In this document: positions 26,868 through 35,422 of the stretch, one piece after another | Layout: each line of letters begins with the position of its first letter | How positions within the stretch are numbered: position 1 is the stretch's first letter | The notes under the pieces: generated by a model | Database searches by the model: none | What the model saw: the letters and a program-made list of their open reading frames with translations, nothing else | What the model was told of the DNA's origin: nothing | Made by a program: the position numbers and the translations under genes | Assembly: GCF_004362395.1 (NCBI RefSeq) | Contig: NZ_SNWE01000005.1 | Location: 157,650-221,649 of the forward strand | Length of the DNA stretch: 64,000 nucleotides | Direction of reading: 5' to 3' | Source: Salegentibacter sp. 24 | GTDB taxonomy: Bacteria; Bacteroidota; Bacteroidia; Flavobacteriales; Flavobacteriaceae

Positions 26868-27848
26868 TTAGTCAATATACATAACCTGCTTTACTGCTTT
26901 TATTACATCGTCGCTGTTTGGCAACCATTCTTTAAGCAATACAGGAGAATAGGGCGCCGGAGTATCGGCAGTGTTTATTTTCACTATAGGTGCATCTAAA
27001 TAATCAAAGGCTTTAGACTGTACCTGGTAAGTAATTTCTGTAGAAATATTTCCAAAAGGCCAGGATTCTTCAAGAATCACCAATCGGTTGGTTTTCTTAA
27101 CAGACTCAATAATGGTCTCGTGATCCATCGGACGAATTGTTCTAAGATCTATGATCTCACAAGAAATATCTTCTTCAGCCAATTTATCTGCAGCCTTATA
27201 AGCTTCCTTTATAATTTTTCCGAAAGAAACAATAGTCACATCACTCCCTTCTCTTTTTATATCGGCTTTCCCAATTTCAATTACGTACTCATCTTCAGGT
27301 ACTTCGCCTTTATCACCATACATTTGCTCACTTTCCATAAAGATCACGGGATCGTCATCACGAATTGCAGCTTTAAGCAAGCCTTTTGCATCGTAAGGAT
27401 TGGAAGGAACAATAACTTTTAAGCCAGGACAATTTGCAAACCAGCTTTCAAAAGCTTGTGAGTGAGTAGCACCCAATTGTCCGGCAGAAGCAGTTGGTCC
27501 TCTAAAAACGATAGGGATATTAAATTGGCCACCACTCATTTGACGCATTTTGGCTGCGTTGTTTATAATCTGGTCAATTCCAACTAAAGAGAAGTTAAAG
27601 GTCATAAATTCAATGATTGGCCTGTTGCCATTCATCGCTGACCCTACACCAATTCCTGAAAACCCAAGTTCTGAAATCGGGGTATCTATTACACGATCAG
27701 GGCCAAATTCGTCCAACATGCCTTTAGAGGCTTTGTAAGCGCCATTATATTCTGCTACTTCTTCGCCCATTAAATAAATAGACTCGTCCTTTCGCATCTC
27801 TTCGCTCATCGCTTGCTGAACGGCTTCCCTAAATTGAATTGTCTTCAT
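26868..27848 (-). CDS. pdhB: Pyruvate dehydrogenase E1 component, beta subunit
   Basis: A 326-residue transketolase-like beta subunit of the alpha2beta2 E1. It starts MKTIQFREAVQQAMSEEM, has MGEEVAEYNGAYK with the Glu that activates thiamine diphosphate, DTPISELGFSGIGVGSA, EFMTFNFS, and a C-terminal transketolase domain with ISCEIIDLRTIRPMD. It decarboxylates pyruvate with the alpha subunit and feeds the E2 acetyltransferase. The alpha subunit gene is not adjacent, which is usual in Flavobacteriia. It is divergent from etfB, with 309 bp between them, and ends in its own terminator. Confidence 0.95.
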   Translation of the reverse strand: MKTIQFREAVQQAMSEEMRKDESIYLMGEEVAEYNGAYKASKGMLDEFGPDRVIDTPISELGFSGIGVGSAMNGNRPIIEFMTFNFSLVGIDQIINNAAKMRQMSGGQFNIPIVFRGPTASAGQLGATHSQAFESWFANCPGLKVIVPSNPYDAKGLLKAAIRDDDPVIFMESEQMYGDKGEVPEDEYVIEIGKADIKREGSDVTIVSFGKIIKEAYKAADKLAEEDISCEIIDLRTIRPMDHETIIESVKKTNRLVILEESWPFGNISTEITYQVQSKAFDYLDAPIVKINTADTPAPYSPVLLKEWLPNSDDVIKAVKQVMYID

Positions 27849-28157
27849 TATATGCTATACTATTTATATATCTTTAAAGAACAAAAATAGTAATTCAGTG
27901 AAGTTTTCCCCACTAATAATCCACAAAAATTTGAAAGTCCAATATATTGTCAAAAGAAAGCGCGTGACCAATTAATAAATAAGCAATTTCAGAGCTGATT
28001 TTTATTTTAAAATTAAAGTATTTATGAATTATTAAACAATTCAATAAATTTTAAGGAATTCAAAAACATAAAATTTACTATGCACGCATAGCTTTTTCTG
28101 AATTAAATTATGTAACTTCGTAAATGAAATCGTTATAAATTTAAAAAACTCGCTATA
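27849..28157. other. Divergent promoter region pdhB/etfB
   Basis: A 309-bp non-coding AT-rich stretch. On the minus strand TATTTTTG (27889-27882) is a perfect -7 box for pdhB but no TTG sits at the proper distance. On the plus strand TAACTTCG at about 28111-28118, one mismatch from the -7 consensus, could serve etfB. No structured RNA was noticed. Confidence 0.4.
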
Positions 28158-28904
28158 ATGAAAATATTAGTATGTATTAGTCATGTACCTGATACTACCT
28201 CAAAAATCAATTTTACCGACGGCGATTCGAAATTCGATACCAATGGAGTGAATTTTGTAATTAACCCTAATGATGAATTTGGACTTACTCGTGCTATGTG
28301 GTTTAAAGAAAAACAAGGCGCAAGTGTAGATGTTGTAAATGTAGGTGGCCCTGAAACAGAACCAACATTACGAAAAGCACTGGCTATAGGAGCTGATAAT
28401 GCTATAAGAGTTGACACTATTGCAACCGATGGTTTCCAGGTAGCTAAACAACTCGCTAAAGTTGCCAAAGAAGGGGATTATGACCTTATAATTGCTGGAC
28501 GAGAATCTATAGATTACAACGGAGGAATGGTCCCTGGAATGCTTGCTGCAATTCTCGATGCTAATTTTGTAAATAATTGTATCAGTTTAGAAATAGATGG
28601 GGAGAAAGCCAAAGCTATTCGTGAAATAGACGGTGGTAAGGAAACTTTAACCGCTTCGCTCCCACTAGTAATTGGAGGGCAAAAAGGATTGGTGGAAGAA
28701 AGCGATCTTAAGATCCCTAATATGCGTGGAATTATGCAAGCACGGAAAAAGCCTTTAAATGTAGTTGCTGCAGAAGAAGTTACCCCTCAAACACAAGCTG
28801 TGAAATTTGAAAAACCAGCACCTAAGGGAGATGTAAAACTAGTGGATTCGGATAATCTTGATGAATTGATAGACTTGCTTCACAACGAAGCCAAAGCGAT
28901 ATAA
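28158..28904 (+). CDS. etfB: Electron transfer flavoprotein, beta subunit
   Basis: A 248-residue ETF beta subunit: KILVCISHVPDTTSKINF at the start, ALAIGADNAIRVD and IIAGRESIDYNGGMVPGMLA with the AMP-binding signature region, and a C-terminal recognition part. With etfA it forms the heterodimer that collects electrons from acyl-CoA dehydrogenases and passes them to ETF-quinone oxidoreductase. etfA follows after 98 bp on the same strand. The acyl-CoA dehydrogenase at 4052 is a possible donor. Confidence 0.95.
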   Translation: MKILVCISHVPDTTSKINFTDGDSKFDTNGVNFVINPNDEFGLTRAMWFKEKQGASVDVVNVGGPETEPTLRKALAIGADNAIRVDTIATDGFQVAKQLAKVAKEGDYDLIIAGRESIDYNGGMVPGMLAAILDANFVNNCISLEIDGEKAKAIREIDGGKETLTASLPLVIGGQKGLVEESDLKIPNMRGIMQARKKPLNVVAAEEVTPQTQAVKFEKPAPKGDVKLVDSDNLDELIDLLHNEAKAI

Positions 28905-29002
28905 ATTAAATAAAAAGATTTCTGTTTTTATGTAAGTAAATATGGAAAGAAACACCTAATAAATTTCCGACTTGACGGAAATGACACTTAAAAATTAAAA
29001 AT

Positions 29003-29965
29003 ATGTCAGTTTTAGTATATACAGAAACCGAAGATGGCAAGTTTAAAAAAGCTGCATTTGAAGTTGCTTCCTATGCAAAGGAAGTTGCCGGTAGTGATGA
29101 AGTAGTGGCGGTAAGTTTTAATGCAACCGACACCTCTGAACTCGGACAATATGGTGTTAGCAAAGTGCTAAACATCCAAAATGATAAATTGAGTAAATTC
29201 AATGCTAAGGCTTATGCCGATGCCTTAAAACAGGCAGTAGAAAAAGAAGGAAGCAAAATGGTGGTGGTCAGCCAAAGTGCCAATAGCAAATATTTGGCTC
29301 CGCTTTTAGCTGTTCACTTAAATGCCGGTTACGCCTCTAATGTGATGGCAACTCCTGAAAGCACCGATCCTTTTACGGTTAAAAGAAGCGCTTTTACTAA
29401 TAAAGCATTTAATTTCACCAAAATCACTACCGATATCAAAATAGTTGGTTTATCACAAAATGCTTTCGGTTTAAAGGAGACTCAGGGAGAAGCTACCCCT
29501 GAAGATTTTTCTCCGGAATTACAAGAAGATGATTTTTCAGTCAATGTTGAATCAGTTGATAAAGCAAAGGACAAGGTAACAATCGCAGATGCTGAAATCG
29601 TAGTCTCCGGTGGACGCGGACTAAAAGGGCCAGAGAACTGGGGTATGATTGAAGAAATGGCCGATATCCTTGGTGCTGCTACGGCTTGCTCAAAACCTGT
29701 AAGTGATATGGGCTGGAGACCGCATAGTGAACATGTTGGTCAAACAGGAAAACCAGTTGCTTCAAATCTCTATATCGCTGTGGGAATTTCAGGTGCTATT
29801 CAGCACTTAGCGGGAATTAACGCTGCCAAGACCAAAGTAGTCATTAACAATGACCCTGAAGCGCCTTTCTTTAAAGCTGCAGATTACGGTGTAGTTGGCG
29901 ATGCTTTTGAGATCGTACCTAAGCTAAACGAAAAACTAAAGGAATTTAAAGAGAAAAACGCATAA
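29003..29965 (+). CDS. etfA: Electron transfer flavoprotein, alpha subunit
   Basis: A 320-residue ETF alpha subunit. The C-terminal FAD domain shows VVSGGRGLKGPENWGMIEE, PVSDMGWRPHSEHVGQTGK (Arg and Ser/His contacts with flavin) and LYIAVGISGAIQHLAGI, the classical ETF-alpha signature. The N-terminal part shares the fold of the beta subunit. It is the second gene of the etfBA unit and ends at a strong terminator. Confidence 0.95.
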   Translation: MSVLVYTETEDGKFKKAAFEVASYAKEVAGSDEVVAVSFNATDTSELGQYGVSKVLNIQNDKLSKFNAKAYADALKQAVEKEGSKMVVVSQSANSKYLAPLLAVHLNAGYASNVMATPESTDPFTVKRSAFTNKAFNFTKITTDIKIVGLSQNAFGLKETQGEATPEDFSPELQEDDFSVNVESVDKAKDKVTIADAEIVVSGGRGLKGPENWGMIEEMADILGAATACSKPVSDMGWRPHSEHVGQTGKPVASNLYIAVGISGAIQHLAGINAAKTKVVINNDPEAPFFKAADYGVVGDAFEIVPKLNEKLKEFKEKNA

Positions 29966-29991
29966 TTTTTATAACTTGCACCCCTTAAAAG

Positions 29992-30037
29992 GGCTGTCTA
30001 AATATGGTTAAAAGTCCTGATTTAGACAGCCTTTTTT
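29992..30037 (+). terminator. Intrinsic terminator of etfBA
   Basis: GGCTGTCTAAAT (29992-30003) pairs with ATTTAGACAGCC (30020-30031), 12 bp, followed by TTTTTT. Confidence 0.9.
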
Positions 30038-30049
30038 AATTGATGATAT

Positions 30050-30676
30050 ATGAGTTTAGTGCGCCTTAATATAAAAGGAATTTCTTATAGCCAAACCCAA
30101 AACGGAGCCTACGCTTTAATTTTAAGCGAGGTTGATGGAGAACGAAAACTTCCCATTGTTATTGGTGCTTTTGAAGCGCAATCTATTGCGATTGCATTGG
30201 AAAAAGAGATCAAACCGCCACGCCCGTTAACACACGATCTTTTTAAAAATTTTGCCGATCGGTTTGAAATAACCGTAAAACAGGTGATTATTCATAAATT
30301 AGTAGACGGTGTTTTTTATTCAAGTCTTATTTGCGAACGCGATAAGATTGAAGAAATAATAGACGCGCGTACAAGCGATGCCATTGCTCTGGCTTTAAGG
30401 TTTGATGCTCCTATTTTTACATATAAAAATATTCTTGACAAAGCGGGGATTTTCCTAAAAGGGGATGAAGCTCAGCAACAGGAAGCGACCAAAGAACAGG
30501 AGGAAGAAATAATTTCGGAGGAATTATTACCAGATGACATCAACATAAAATCTGACGACACCAATTACAAAAAATTATCTTTAGACGAACTAAAAACTTT
30601 GCTCTCCCAGGCTGTTAACAATGAAGATTATGAGAAAGCGGCACGTATACGGGACGAAATTTCCAAACGTAAATAA
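30050..30676 (+). CDS. Bifunctional nuclease family protein (DUF151) with UVR motif
   Basis: A 208-residue protein. Residues 1-135 are the DUF151 domain (LPIVIGAFEAQSIAIALE and RPLTHDLFKNF, DARTSDAIALALRFDAPIF), found in the plant and bacterial bifunctional nucleases. An acidic linker rich in Glu follows, and residues about 176-208 (ELKTLLSQAVNNEDYEKAAR) are a UvrB/UvrC interaction motif. The domain pair is usual in Bacteroidota. The nucleoside transporter gene starts 10 bp later, so they are probably cotranscribed. Confidence 0.87.
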   Translation: MSLVRLNIKGISYSQTQNGAYALILSEVDGERKLPIVIGAFEAQSIAIALEKEIKPPRPLTHDLFKNFADRFEITVKQVIIHKLVDGVFYSSLICERDKIEEIIDARTSDAIALALRFDAPIFTYKNILDKAGIFLKGDEAQQQEATKEQEEEIISEELLPDDINIKSDDTNYKKLSLDELKTLLSQAVNNEDYEKAARIRDEISKRK

Positions 30677-30686
30677 TGCCGCATAT

Positions 30687-32387
30687 ATGAATAAAACCTG
30701 GTTTTGCCTGATTTTAGTTCTATTTAGTGTTACCAGCACTTTTTCTCAAGACATTTCCAAAACCTGGACCTTAACCCATAAGGAAAAGGATACTGTGCAA
30801 GAAAGTTTTTCTAAGGCTAACACCCTTCATTTAGATGAAGGCTTATTTAGCATTAGTCAAGCAGAAGACACTCTGGCAAAAGGTAATTATATCTTTCAAA
30901 ACAAACTACTGGTATTATTCTATAATTCTCCTGCAGACAGCATTGTAAATTATAGGGTTTCCACCCTTACAGATTCCAGTATGCTTCTCAATCGAGCTAA
31001 CCGGGAATTTTCTTTTAAGGCAAACAGTTTTAATAACACCAAAGAGGTTATCCCTGCTCCAATAGCCAAAGAAATGATTCCCAGTGCGGGAATTTCTCCA
31101 AGTAGTATTGGTCGTGGTTTATTGGGAATGGTCACTTTACTTATCATTGCATTTCTATTCAGTAGTAATAGGAAAGCGATTAACTGGAAAACAATTGGAA
31201 TAGGCCTTGGAGCACAATTAATCCTAGCCATCGGTGTTTTAAAAATCACCATTATTCAGAATATATTCGAATTTGTAGGTAAAATTTTCGTACTAATTCT
31301 TGATTTTACAGCCGCAGGAAGTGAGTTTTTACTCGGTGGCATGATGGATGTAGAAAGCTTTGGCTTCATTTTTCTTTTTCAGGTTTTACCAACAATTATT
31401 TTCTTTTCTGCCCTTACCTCGGTATTATTTTACCTGGGTGTTATTCAAATTATAGTAAAAGGTATGGCCTGGATCCTTACAAAATTAATGGGAATTTCAG
31501 GAGCAGAAAGTTTAAGTGTTGCCGGTAACATTTTTCTTGGGCAAACCGAAGCCCCGCTTATGATTAAAGCCTACCTGGAACGGATGACACGTTCGGAAAT
31601 CCTTCTGGTTATGATCGGTGGTATGGCCACAGTGGCCGGTGGAGTTTTAGCTGCATATATTGGCTTTCTGGGCGGAGACGATCCCGCGCTTAGGCTTGAG
31701 TTCGCAAAACATCTTTTGGCCGCCTCAGTAATGGCTGCTCCGGGTGCAATTGTAGTGTCTAAGATATTATATCCACAGCAAAATGAAATCAACACCAATT
31801 TAGATGTTTCTTCTGATAAAATCGGCTCGAATATTCTCGATGCAATTGCCAATGGAACAACAGAAGGTTTAAAATTAGCCGCCAACGTAGCGGCTATGCT
31901 TCTGGTATTTATCGCATTTATTGCAATGATTAATCATATTTTAAACTGGACTGGCTCCTGGACCGGAATAAATGCATTTTTGGCAGCAAATACACCCTAT
32001 TCAGGTTTCTCTCTTGAGGCTATTCTAGGTAGTATTTTCGCGCCATTAATGTGGCTTATTGGGGTTGCCAAAGAGGATATGATGTTAATGGGACAACTGT
32101 TGGGAATTAAACTTGCGGCAAGTGAATTTGTCGGTTATGTCCAATTAGCTGAGCTTAAAAATACTGCAAACGCACTTAGTCTTAGTTATGAAAAATCGGT
32201 GATAATGGCGACTTATATGCTTTGTGGATTTGCAAATTTCGCTTCAATAGGCATACAGATCGGCGGAATAGGATCCCTGGCCCCCGGACAAAGAAAAACT
32301 TTATCGGAATTTGGAATGAAGGCCCTTATCGGAGGAACCATTGCTTCCCTGCTTTCGGCTACGATTGCAGGGATGATAATTGGCTAA
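30687..32387 (+). CDS. Concentrative nucleoside transporter (NupC type) with exported N-terminal domain
   Basis: A 566-residue inner-membrane protein. The C-terminal 400 residues are the CNT transporter, with about ten hydrophobic segments and the signature GQTEAPLMIKAYL and MLCGFANFASIGIQIGG; it imports nucleosides with H+ or Na+. The start at 30687 reveals a signal-peptide-like beginning (LILVLFSVTSTFSQ) and about 125 residues of exported beta-rich sequence before the first transporter helix, absent from E. coli NupC. This extra domain is seen in flavobacterial relatives and might bind nucleosides in the periplasm. thyA, the next gene, fits a nucleotide-metabolism theme. Confidence 0.87.
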   Translation: MNKTWFCLILVLFSVTSTFSQDISKTWTLTHKEKDTVQESFSKANTLHLDEGLFSISQAEDTLAKGNYIFQNKLLVLFYNSPADSIVNYRVSTLTDSSMLLNRANREFSFKANSFNNTKEVIPAPIAKEMIPSAGISPSSIGRGLLGMVTLLIIAFLFSSNRKAINWKTIGIGLGAQLILAIGVLKITIIQNIFEFVGKIFVLILDFTAAGSEFLLGGMMDVESFGFIFLFQVLPTIIFFSALTSVLFYLGVIQIIVKGMAWILTKLMGISGAESLSVAGNIFLGQTEAPLMIKAYLERMTRSEILLVMIGGMATVAGGVLAAYIGFLGGDDPALRLEFAKHLLAASVMAAPGAIVVSKILYPQQNEINTNLDVSSDKIGSNILDAIANGTTEGLKLAANVAAMLLVFIAFIAMINHILNWTGSWTGINAFLAANTPYSGFSLEAILGSIFAPLMWLIGVAKEDMMLMGQLLGIKLAASEFVGYVQLAELKNTANALSLSYEKSVIMATYMLCGFANFASIGIQIGGIGSLAPGQRKTLSEFGMKALIGGTIASLLSATIAGMIIG

Positions 32388-32471
32388 TTTTAGAACGTTA
32401 AATTTCTATCCAAATTTTATTTAAGACACTTGTTTGCTATTTTAGCTGAAATAATTCCCTTCTATTAAACT

Positions 32472-33296
32472 ATGAAACAATATCACGAGCTCTTACAGCA
32501 TATTTTGGACCATGGAACCGATAAAGGGGATCGCACTGGTACTGGAACCAGAAGTATTTTTGGTCATCAGTTGCGATTCGATTTAAGCGAGGGGTTTCCA
32601 ATGGTGACAACTAAAAAACTTCACCTCAAATCTATTATTTATGAATTGCTGTGGTTTTTAAAAGGCGATACCAATATTAGATATCTACAGGAAAACGGGG
32701 TAAGAATCTGGAATGAATGGGCAGATGAGAATGGTGACCTGGGACCTGTTTATGGTCAGCAATGGCGCAATTGGAATAACGAAGATATAGACCAGATCAA
32801 GGAAATAGTTGAAACCCTGAAAAAAAATCCAAATAGCAGAAGAATGTTAGTTTCAGCCTGGAATCCTTCGGTAATGCCGGATTCAAAAAAATCTTTTTCA
32901 GACAATGTTGCTAATGGAAAAGCTGCACTCCCCCCCTGTCACGCATTTTTTCAATTTTATGTGGCCGAGGGTAAACTTTCCCTTCAGCTTTATCAAAGAA
33001 GTGCAGATGTTTTTCTCGGCGTTCCTTTTAATATAGCTTCATACGCCTTGTTAACTATGATGATGGCCCAGGTTTGCGGTTATCAGGCAGGAGATTTCAT
33101 CCACACCTTTGGGGATGTTCATATTTATAACAACCATATGGATCAGGTGAAATTGCAACTTTCCCGAAAACCAAGAGCTTTACCAAAAATGAAGATCAAT
33201 CCTGAGATCAAAAATATTTTTGATTTCGACTATAAAGATTTTAACTTAGAAGATTATAATCCGCATCCAGGTATCAAAGCAAAGGTTGCGGTATAA
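32472..33296 (+). CDS. thyA: Thymidylate synthase
   Basis: A 274-residue ThyA that methylates dUMP to dTMP with methylene-tetrahydrofolate. The nucleophile is C156 in [13 protein letters not shown], dUMP phosphate contact is the [10 protein letters not shown] segment, and [18 protein letters not shown] and HIYNNH are the folate and dUMP binding motifs. It sits after the nucleoside transporter. In many relatives folA follows immediately; here folA is found 4.7 kb further with eight genes between. Confidence 0.97.
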   Translation: MKQYHELLQHILDHGTDKGDRTGTGTRSIFGHQLRFDLSEGFPMVTTKKLHLKSIIYELLWFLKGDTNIRYLQENGVRIWNEWADENGDLGPVYGQQWRNWNNEDIDQIKEIVETLKKNPNSRRMLVSAWNPSVMPDSKKSFSDNVANGKAALPPCHAFFQFYVAEGKLSLQLYQRSADVFLGVPFNIASYALLTMMMAQVCGYQAGDFIHTFGDVHIYNNHMDQVKLQLSRKPRALPKMKINPEIKNIFDFDYKDFNLEDYNPHPGIKAKVAV

Positions 33297-33328
33297 CTCA
33301 AATAATTTAATTAAAAACTTAAATTTTT

Positions 33329-33706
33329 ATGAAGAAGTTACTTTTTATCGCATGTTTTGTAATTGGTGGTATAACAGCGGCGCAAGCTCAACAAACTTCT
33401 CCGGTTTGGCCAGGTTGTGAAGATGCCGAAGATGTAAAAGCCTGTTTTAATCAAAAACTTTCGCAACATGTAAGAGAGAATTATGAATATCCACAAACCG
33501 AAGATGGAGATTATGTTCGTGGTGAAGTGGAAATCTCTTTTACAGTTAACAAGAAAGGGGAAGTGATTGTGCAGTCTGTGAAGGGACCAGAACCAAAAGT
33601 AAACGCTGCTGCCAAAGAAATGATTGAAAAAATTCCTGATATGGAACCAGGAACTTTAGAAGGAAAGCCAGACGATCGTAATTTTACGGTTCCTTTTAAA
33701 TTCTAA
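33329..33706 (+). CDS. Small exported TonB-C-like protein, copy 1
   Basis: A 125-residue protein with a signal peptide (AAQAQQ cleavage near residue 20). The rest resembles the C-terminal domain of TonB: WPGCEDAEDVKACFNQKL, NYEYPQTEDGDYVRGEV, FTVNKKGEVIVQSVKGP and a final VPFKF strand. There is no TonB membrane anchor or proline linker, so it is unlikely to transduce energy. The next gene is a clear paralogue. Members of this family occur as lone TonB-C domains in Bacteroidota; the task is unknown. Confidence 0.78.
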   Translation: MKKLLFIACFVIGGITAAQAQQTSPVWPGCEDAEDVKACFNQKLSQHVRENYEYPQTEDGDYVRGEVEISFTVNKKGEVIVQSVKGPEPKVNAAAKEMIEKIPDMEPGTLEGKPDDRNFTVPFKF

Positions 33707-33733
33707 TATAAAACTGGCCCCAAATCCTACACT

Positions 33734-34144
33734 ATGAAAAAACTGATGTTTTGCTTCTTTCTACTTTCCTGTACTTTTACATTTGCCCAAGATGATGTGG
33801 AAGTCCAAGGAAATACGGTTACCGTGAGAGAAAAAGCACCTATATGGCCGGGCTGTGAAAGCAGTGGAAACCAAAAAAACTGTTTCGATCAAAAATTAAT
33901 GGAACATGTTAAAAACAATTATAAATATCCACGAAATAAAGACGGAGAATTTGTAAGAGGAAAAGTGGTAGTAAAAATGCATATTGATGAAGAAGGGAAG
34001 ACTGTGATAACCTCTGTAAAAGGAGATCAAAAACTGGTGATTGCCGCAGTAGAAAATATGTTGAATAAAATTCCTGAAATGAAACCGGGAACCCTGGCAG
34101 GCAAACCGGTAAAAATAAGTTACACCCTCCCCCTTAATTTGTAA
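33734..34144 (+). CDS. Small exported TonB-C-like protein, copy 2
   Basis: A 136-residue paralogue of the preceding gene, with a signal peptide (TFAQ cleavage near residue 18). Shared words are IWPGCESSGNQKNCFDQKL, NYKYPRNKDGEFVRGKV, GKTVITSVKGD and MKPGTLAGKP. The Cys pair in PGC...CF is kept in both, suggesting a disulfide in the periplasm. It lies 27 bp after copy 1, so they arose by tandem duplication and are cotranscribed. It ends before a terminator at 34215. Confidence 0.77.
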   Translation: MKKLMFCFFLLSCTFTFAQDDVEVQGNTVTVREKAPIWPGCESSGNQKNCFDQKLMEHVKNNYKYPRNKDGEFVRGKVVVKMHIDEEGKTVITSVKGDQKLVIAAVENMLNKIPEMKPGTLAGKPVKISYTLPLNL

Positions 34145-34180
34145 GAGGTAAATTATACTTTAACTTGCCATTAACTACCG

Positions 34181-34215
34181 TTGGTTTCAGACCGAACGAA
34201 AAAATTGTAAATTTG
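34181..34215 (+). promoter_or_regulatory. Candidate promoter of egtB-egtD
   Basis: TTG (34181-34183), 24 nt, TAAATTTG (34208-34215). The -7 box is perfect, the spacing is slightly long. The predicted start near 34222 lies inside the hairpin described next. Confidence 0.5.
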
Positions 34216-34245
34216 AGTGGTACCCAAAAAAGTACCACTCTTTTT
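34215..34245 (+). terminator. Intrinsic terminator overlapping the egtB start region
   Basis: GAGTGGTAC (34215-34223) and GTACCACTC (34232-34240) form a 9-bp stem with five T after it, directly against the egtB ATG. It would end transcripts from the TonB-C-like genes; a transcript started at the overlapping promoter would lack most of the 5' arm and escape. As a 9-bp dyad at a start site it could also be an operator. Confidence 0.75.
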
Positions 34246-35409
34246 ATGCTATCACAAGAACAATTACTCGAACTTTTTAATGAAACCCGGGCACATACAG
34301 AACTGATTTGCTCTTTTCTGGAAACTGAAGATTATGTGGTTCAACCCATAGAAGATGTTTCGCCACCAAAATGGCACCTCGGCCATACCACATGGTTCTT
34401 TGAAGAGTTCGTTCTAAAAACCAACCTAAAAAACTACCAGCTTTTCGATAACAATGCTGCTTATGTATTCAATAGCTATTATGAAAGTGTTGGCGATAAA
34501 GTAATTCGTACCAATCGCGGAAATTTATCCCGTCCCACAGTAGCCTGGATTTATGAATACCGAAATAATGTTTCTAAAAGGATGCAGCAATTTTTAAAAG
34601 AAAGTAAAATTTCAAAAGAACTTTGCAGTATTATAGAAATTGGTTGTCATCACGAAAAGCAACACCAAGAACTCTTATTAACCGACATTAAATATATTTT
34701 AGGAAACAACCCATTGTTCCCTGCATATAATGATCAATTTAAAGAAAATCCCATCCAGGATTTTAAGCAAGAATGGGTATCTATTTCCGAAGGAGTATAC
34801 GAAGTGGGCCATCAATCAGATGATTTCTGTTATGATAACGAACAGGGTTTTCACAAGGTTTATTTAAATGACTTCCAGGTATCAAATAAATTGATAACTA
34901 ATGCTGAATTTTTGGAGTTTATCGAGGACGGAGGTTATAAAGATGTTCTTCTTTGGCACGCTGAAGGTTGGGATTGGGTTAACAATAATAATATTAAAGC
35001 GCCATTTTACTGGCATAAGATAAATGGTGAATGGCACCAATATACTTTAAACGGACTCAAAAAATTAGTACCTCAAGCTCCGCTTAGCCATATATCTTAT
35101 TATGAGGCTTTTGCATTTGCCCAATGGAAAGGTGTAAGGTTACCCACAGAATTTGAATGGGAAACCGCCCAGAAATATTTTAAATGGGGTAGCCGTTGGG
35201 AATGGACAGAGAGCGGCTATTCACCATACCCAAATTACTCTAAACCTGAAGGCGCACTCGGAGAATATAATGGCAAATTCATGGTAAACCAAAAAGTACT
35301 TCGGGGAGCTTCAGTAGCTACTTCACAAAACCATTCCAGAGCAACTTATCGCAACTTTTTTCATCCACATTTACGCTGGCAGTTCACTGGTTTGAGACTG
35401 GCTAAATAA
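34246..35409 (+). CDS. egtB: Ergothioneine biosynthesis sulfoxide synthase EgtB-like
   Basis: A 387-residue non-haem iron enzyme made of a DinB-like N-terminal and a formylglycine-generating-enzyme-like C-terminal domain. Iron ligands are seen as WHLGHTTWFFEE (about 43-54) and CHHEKQHQELLLTDI (about 131-145). The C-terminal part shows WEWTESGYSPYPNY, RGASVATSQNHSRATYRNF and WQFTGLRLA. The enzyme joins trimethylhistidine with a thiol substrate using oxygen. The start at 34246 is chosen because the upstream frame to 34165 is noncoding and holds a terminator. egtD follows after 13 bp. No egtA or egtC lies nearby, so cysteine may be the direct sulfur donor; that is inference. Confidence 0.9.
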   Translation: MLSQEQLLELFNETRAHTELICSFLETEDYVVQPIEDVSPPKWHLGHTTWFFEEFVLKTNLKNYQLFDNNAAYVFNSYYESVGDKVIRTNRGNLSRPTVAWIYEYRNNVSKRMQQFLKESKISKELCSIIEIGCHHEKQHQELLLTDIKYILGNNPLFPAYNDQFKENPIQDFKQEWVSISEGVYEVGHQSDDFCYDNEQGFHKVYLNDFQVSNKLITNAEFLEFIEDGGYKDVLLWHAEGWDWVNNNNIKAPFYWHKINGEWHQYTLNGLKKLVPQAPLSHISYYEAFAFAQWKGVRLPTEFEWETAQKYFKWGSRWEWTESGYSPYPNYSKPEGALGEYNGKFMVNQKVLRGASVATSQNHSRATYRNFFHPHLRWQFTGLRLAK

Positions 35410-35422
35410 CCTATAAATTTAA

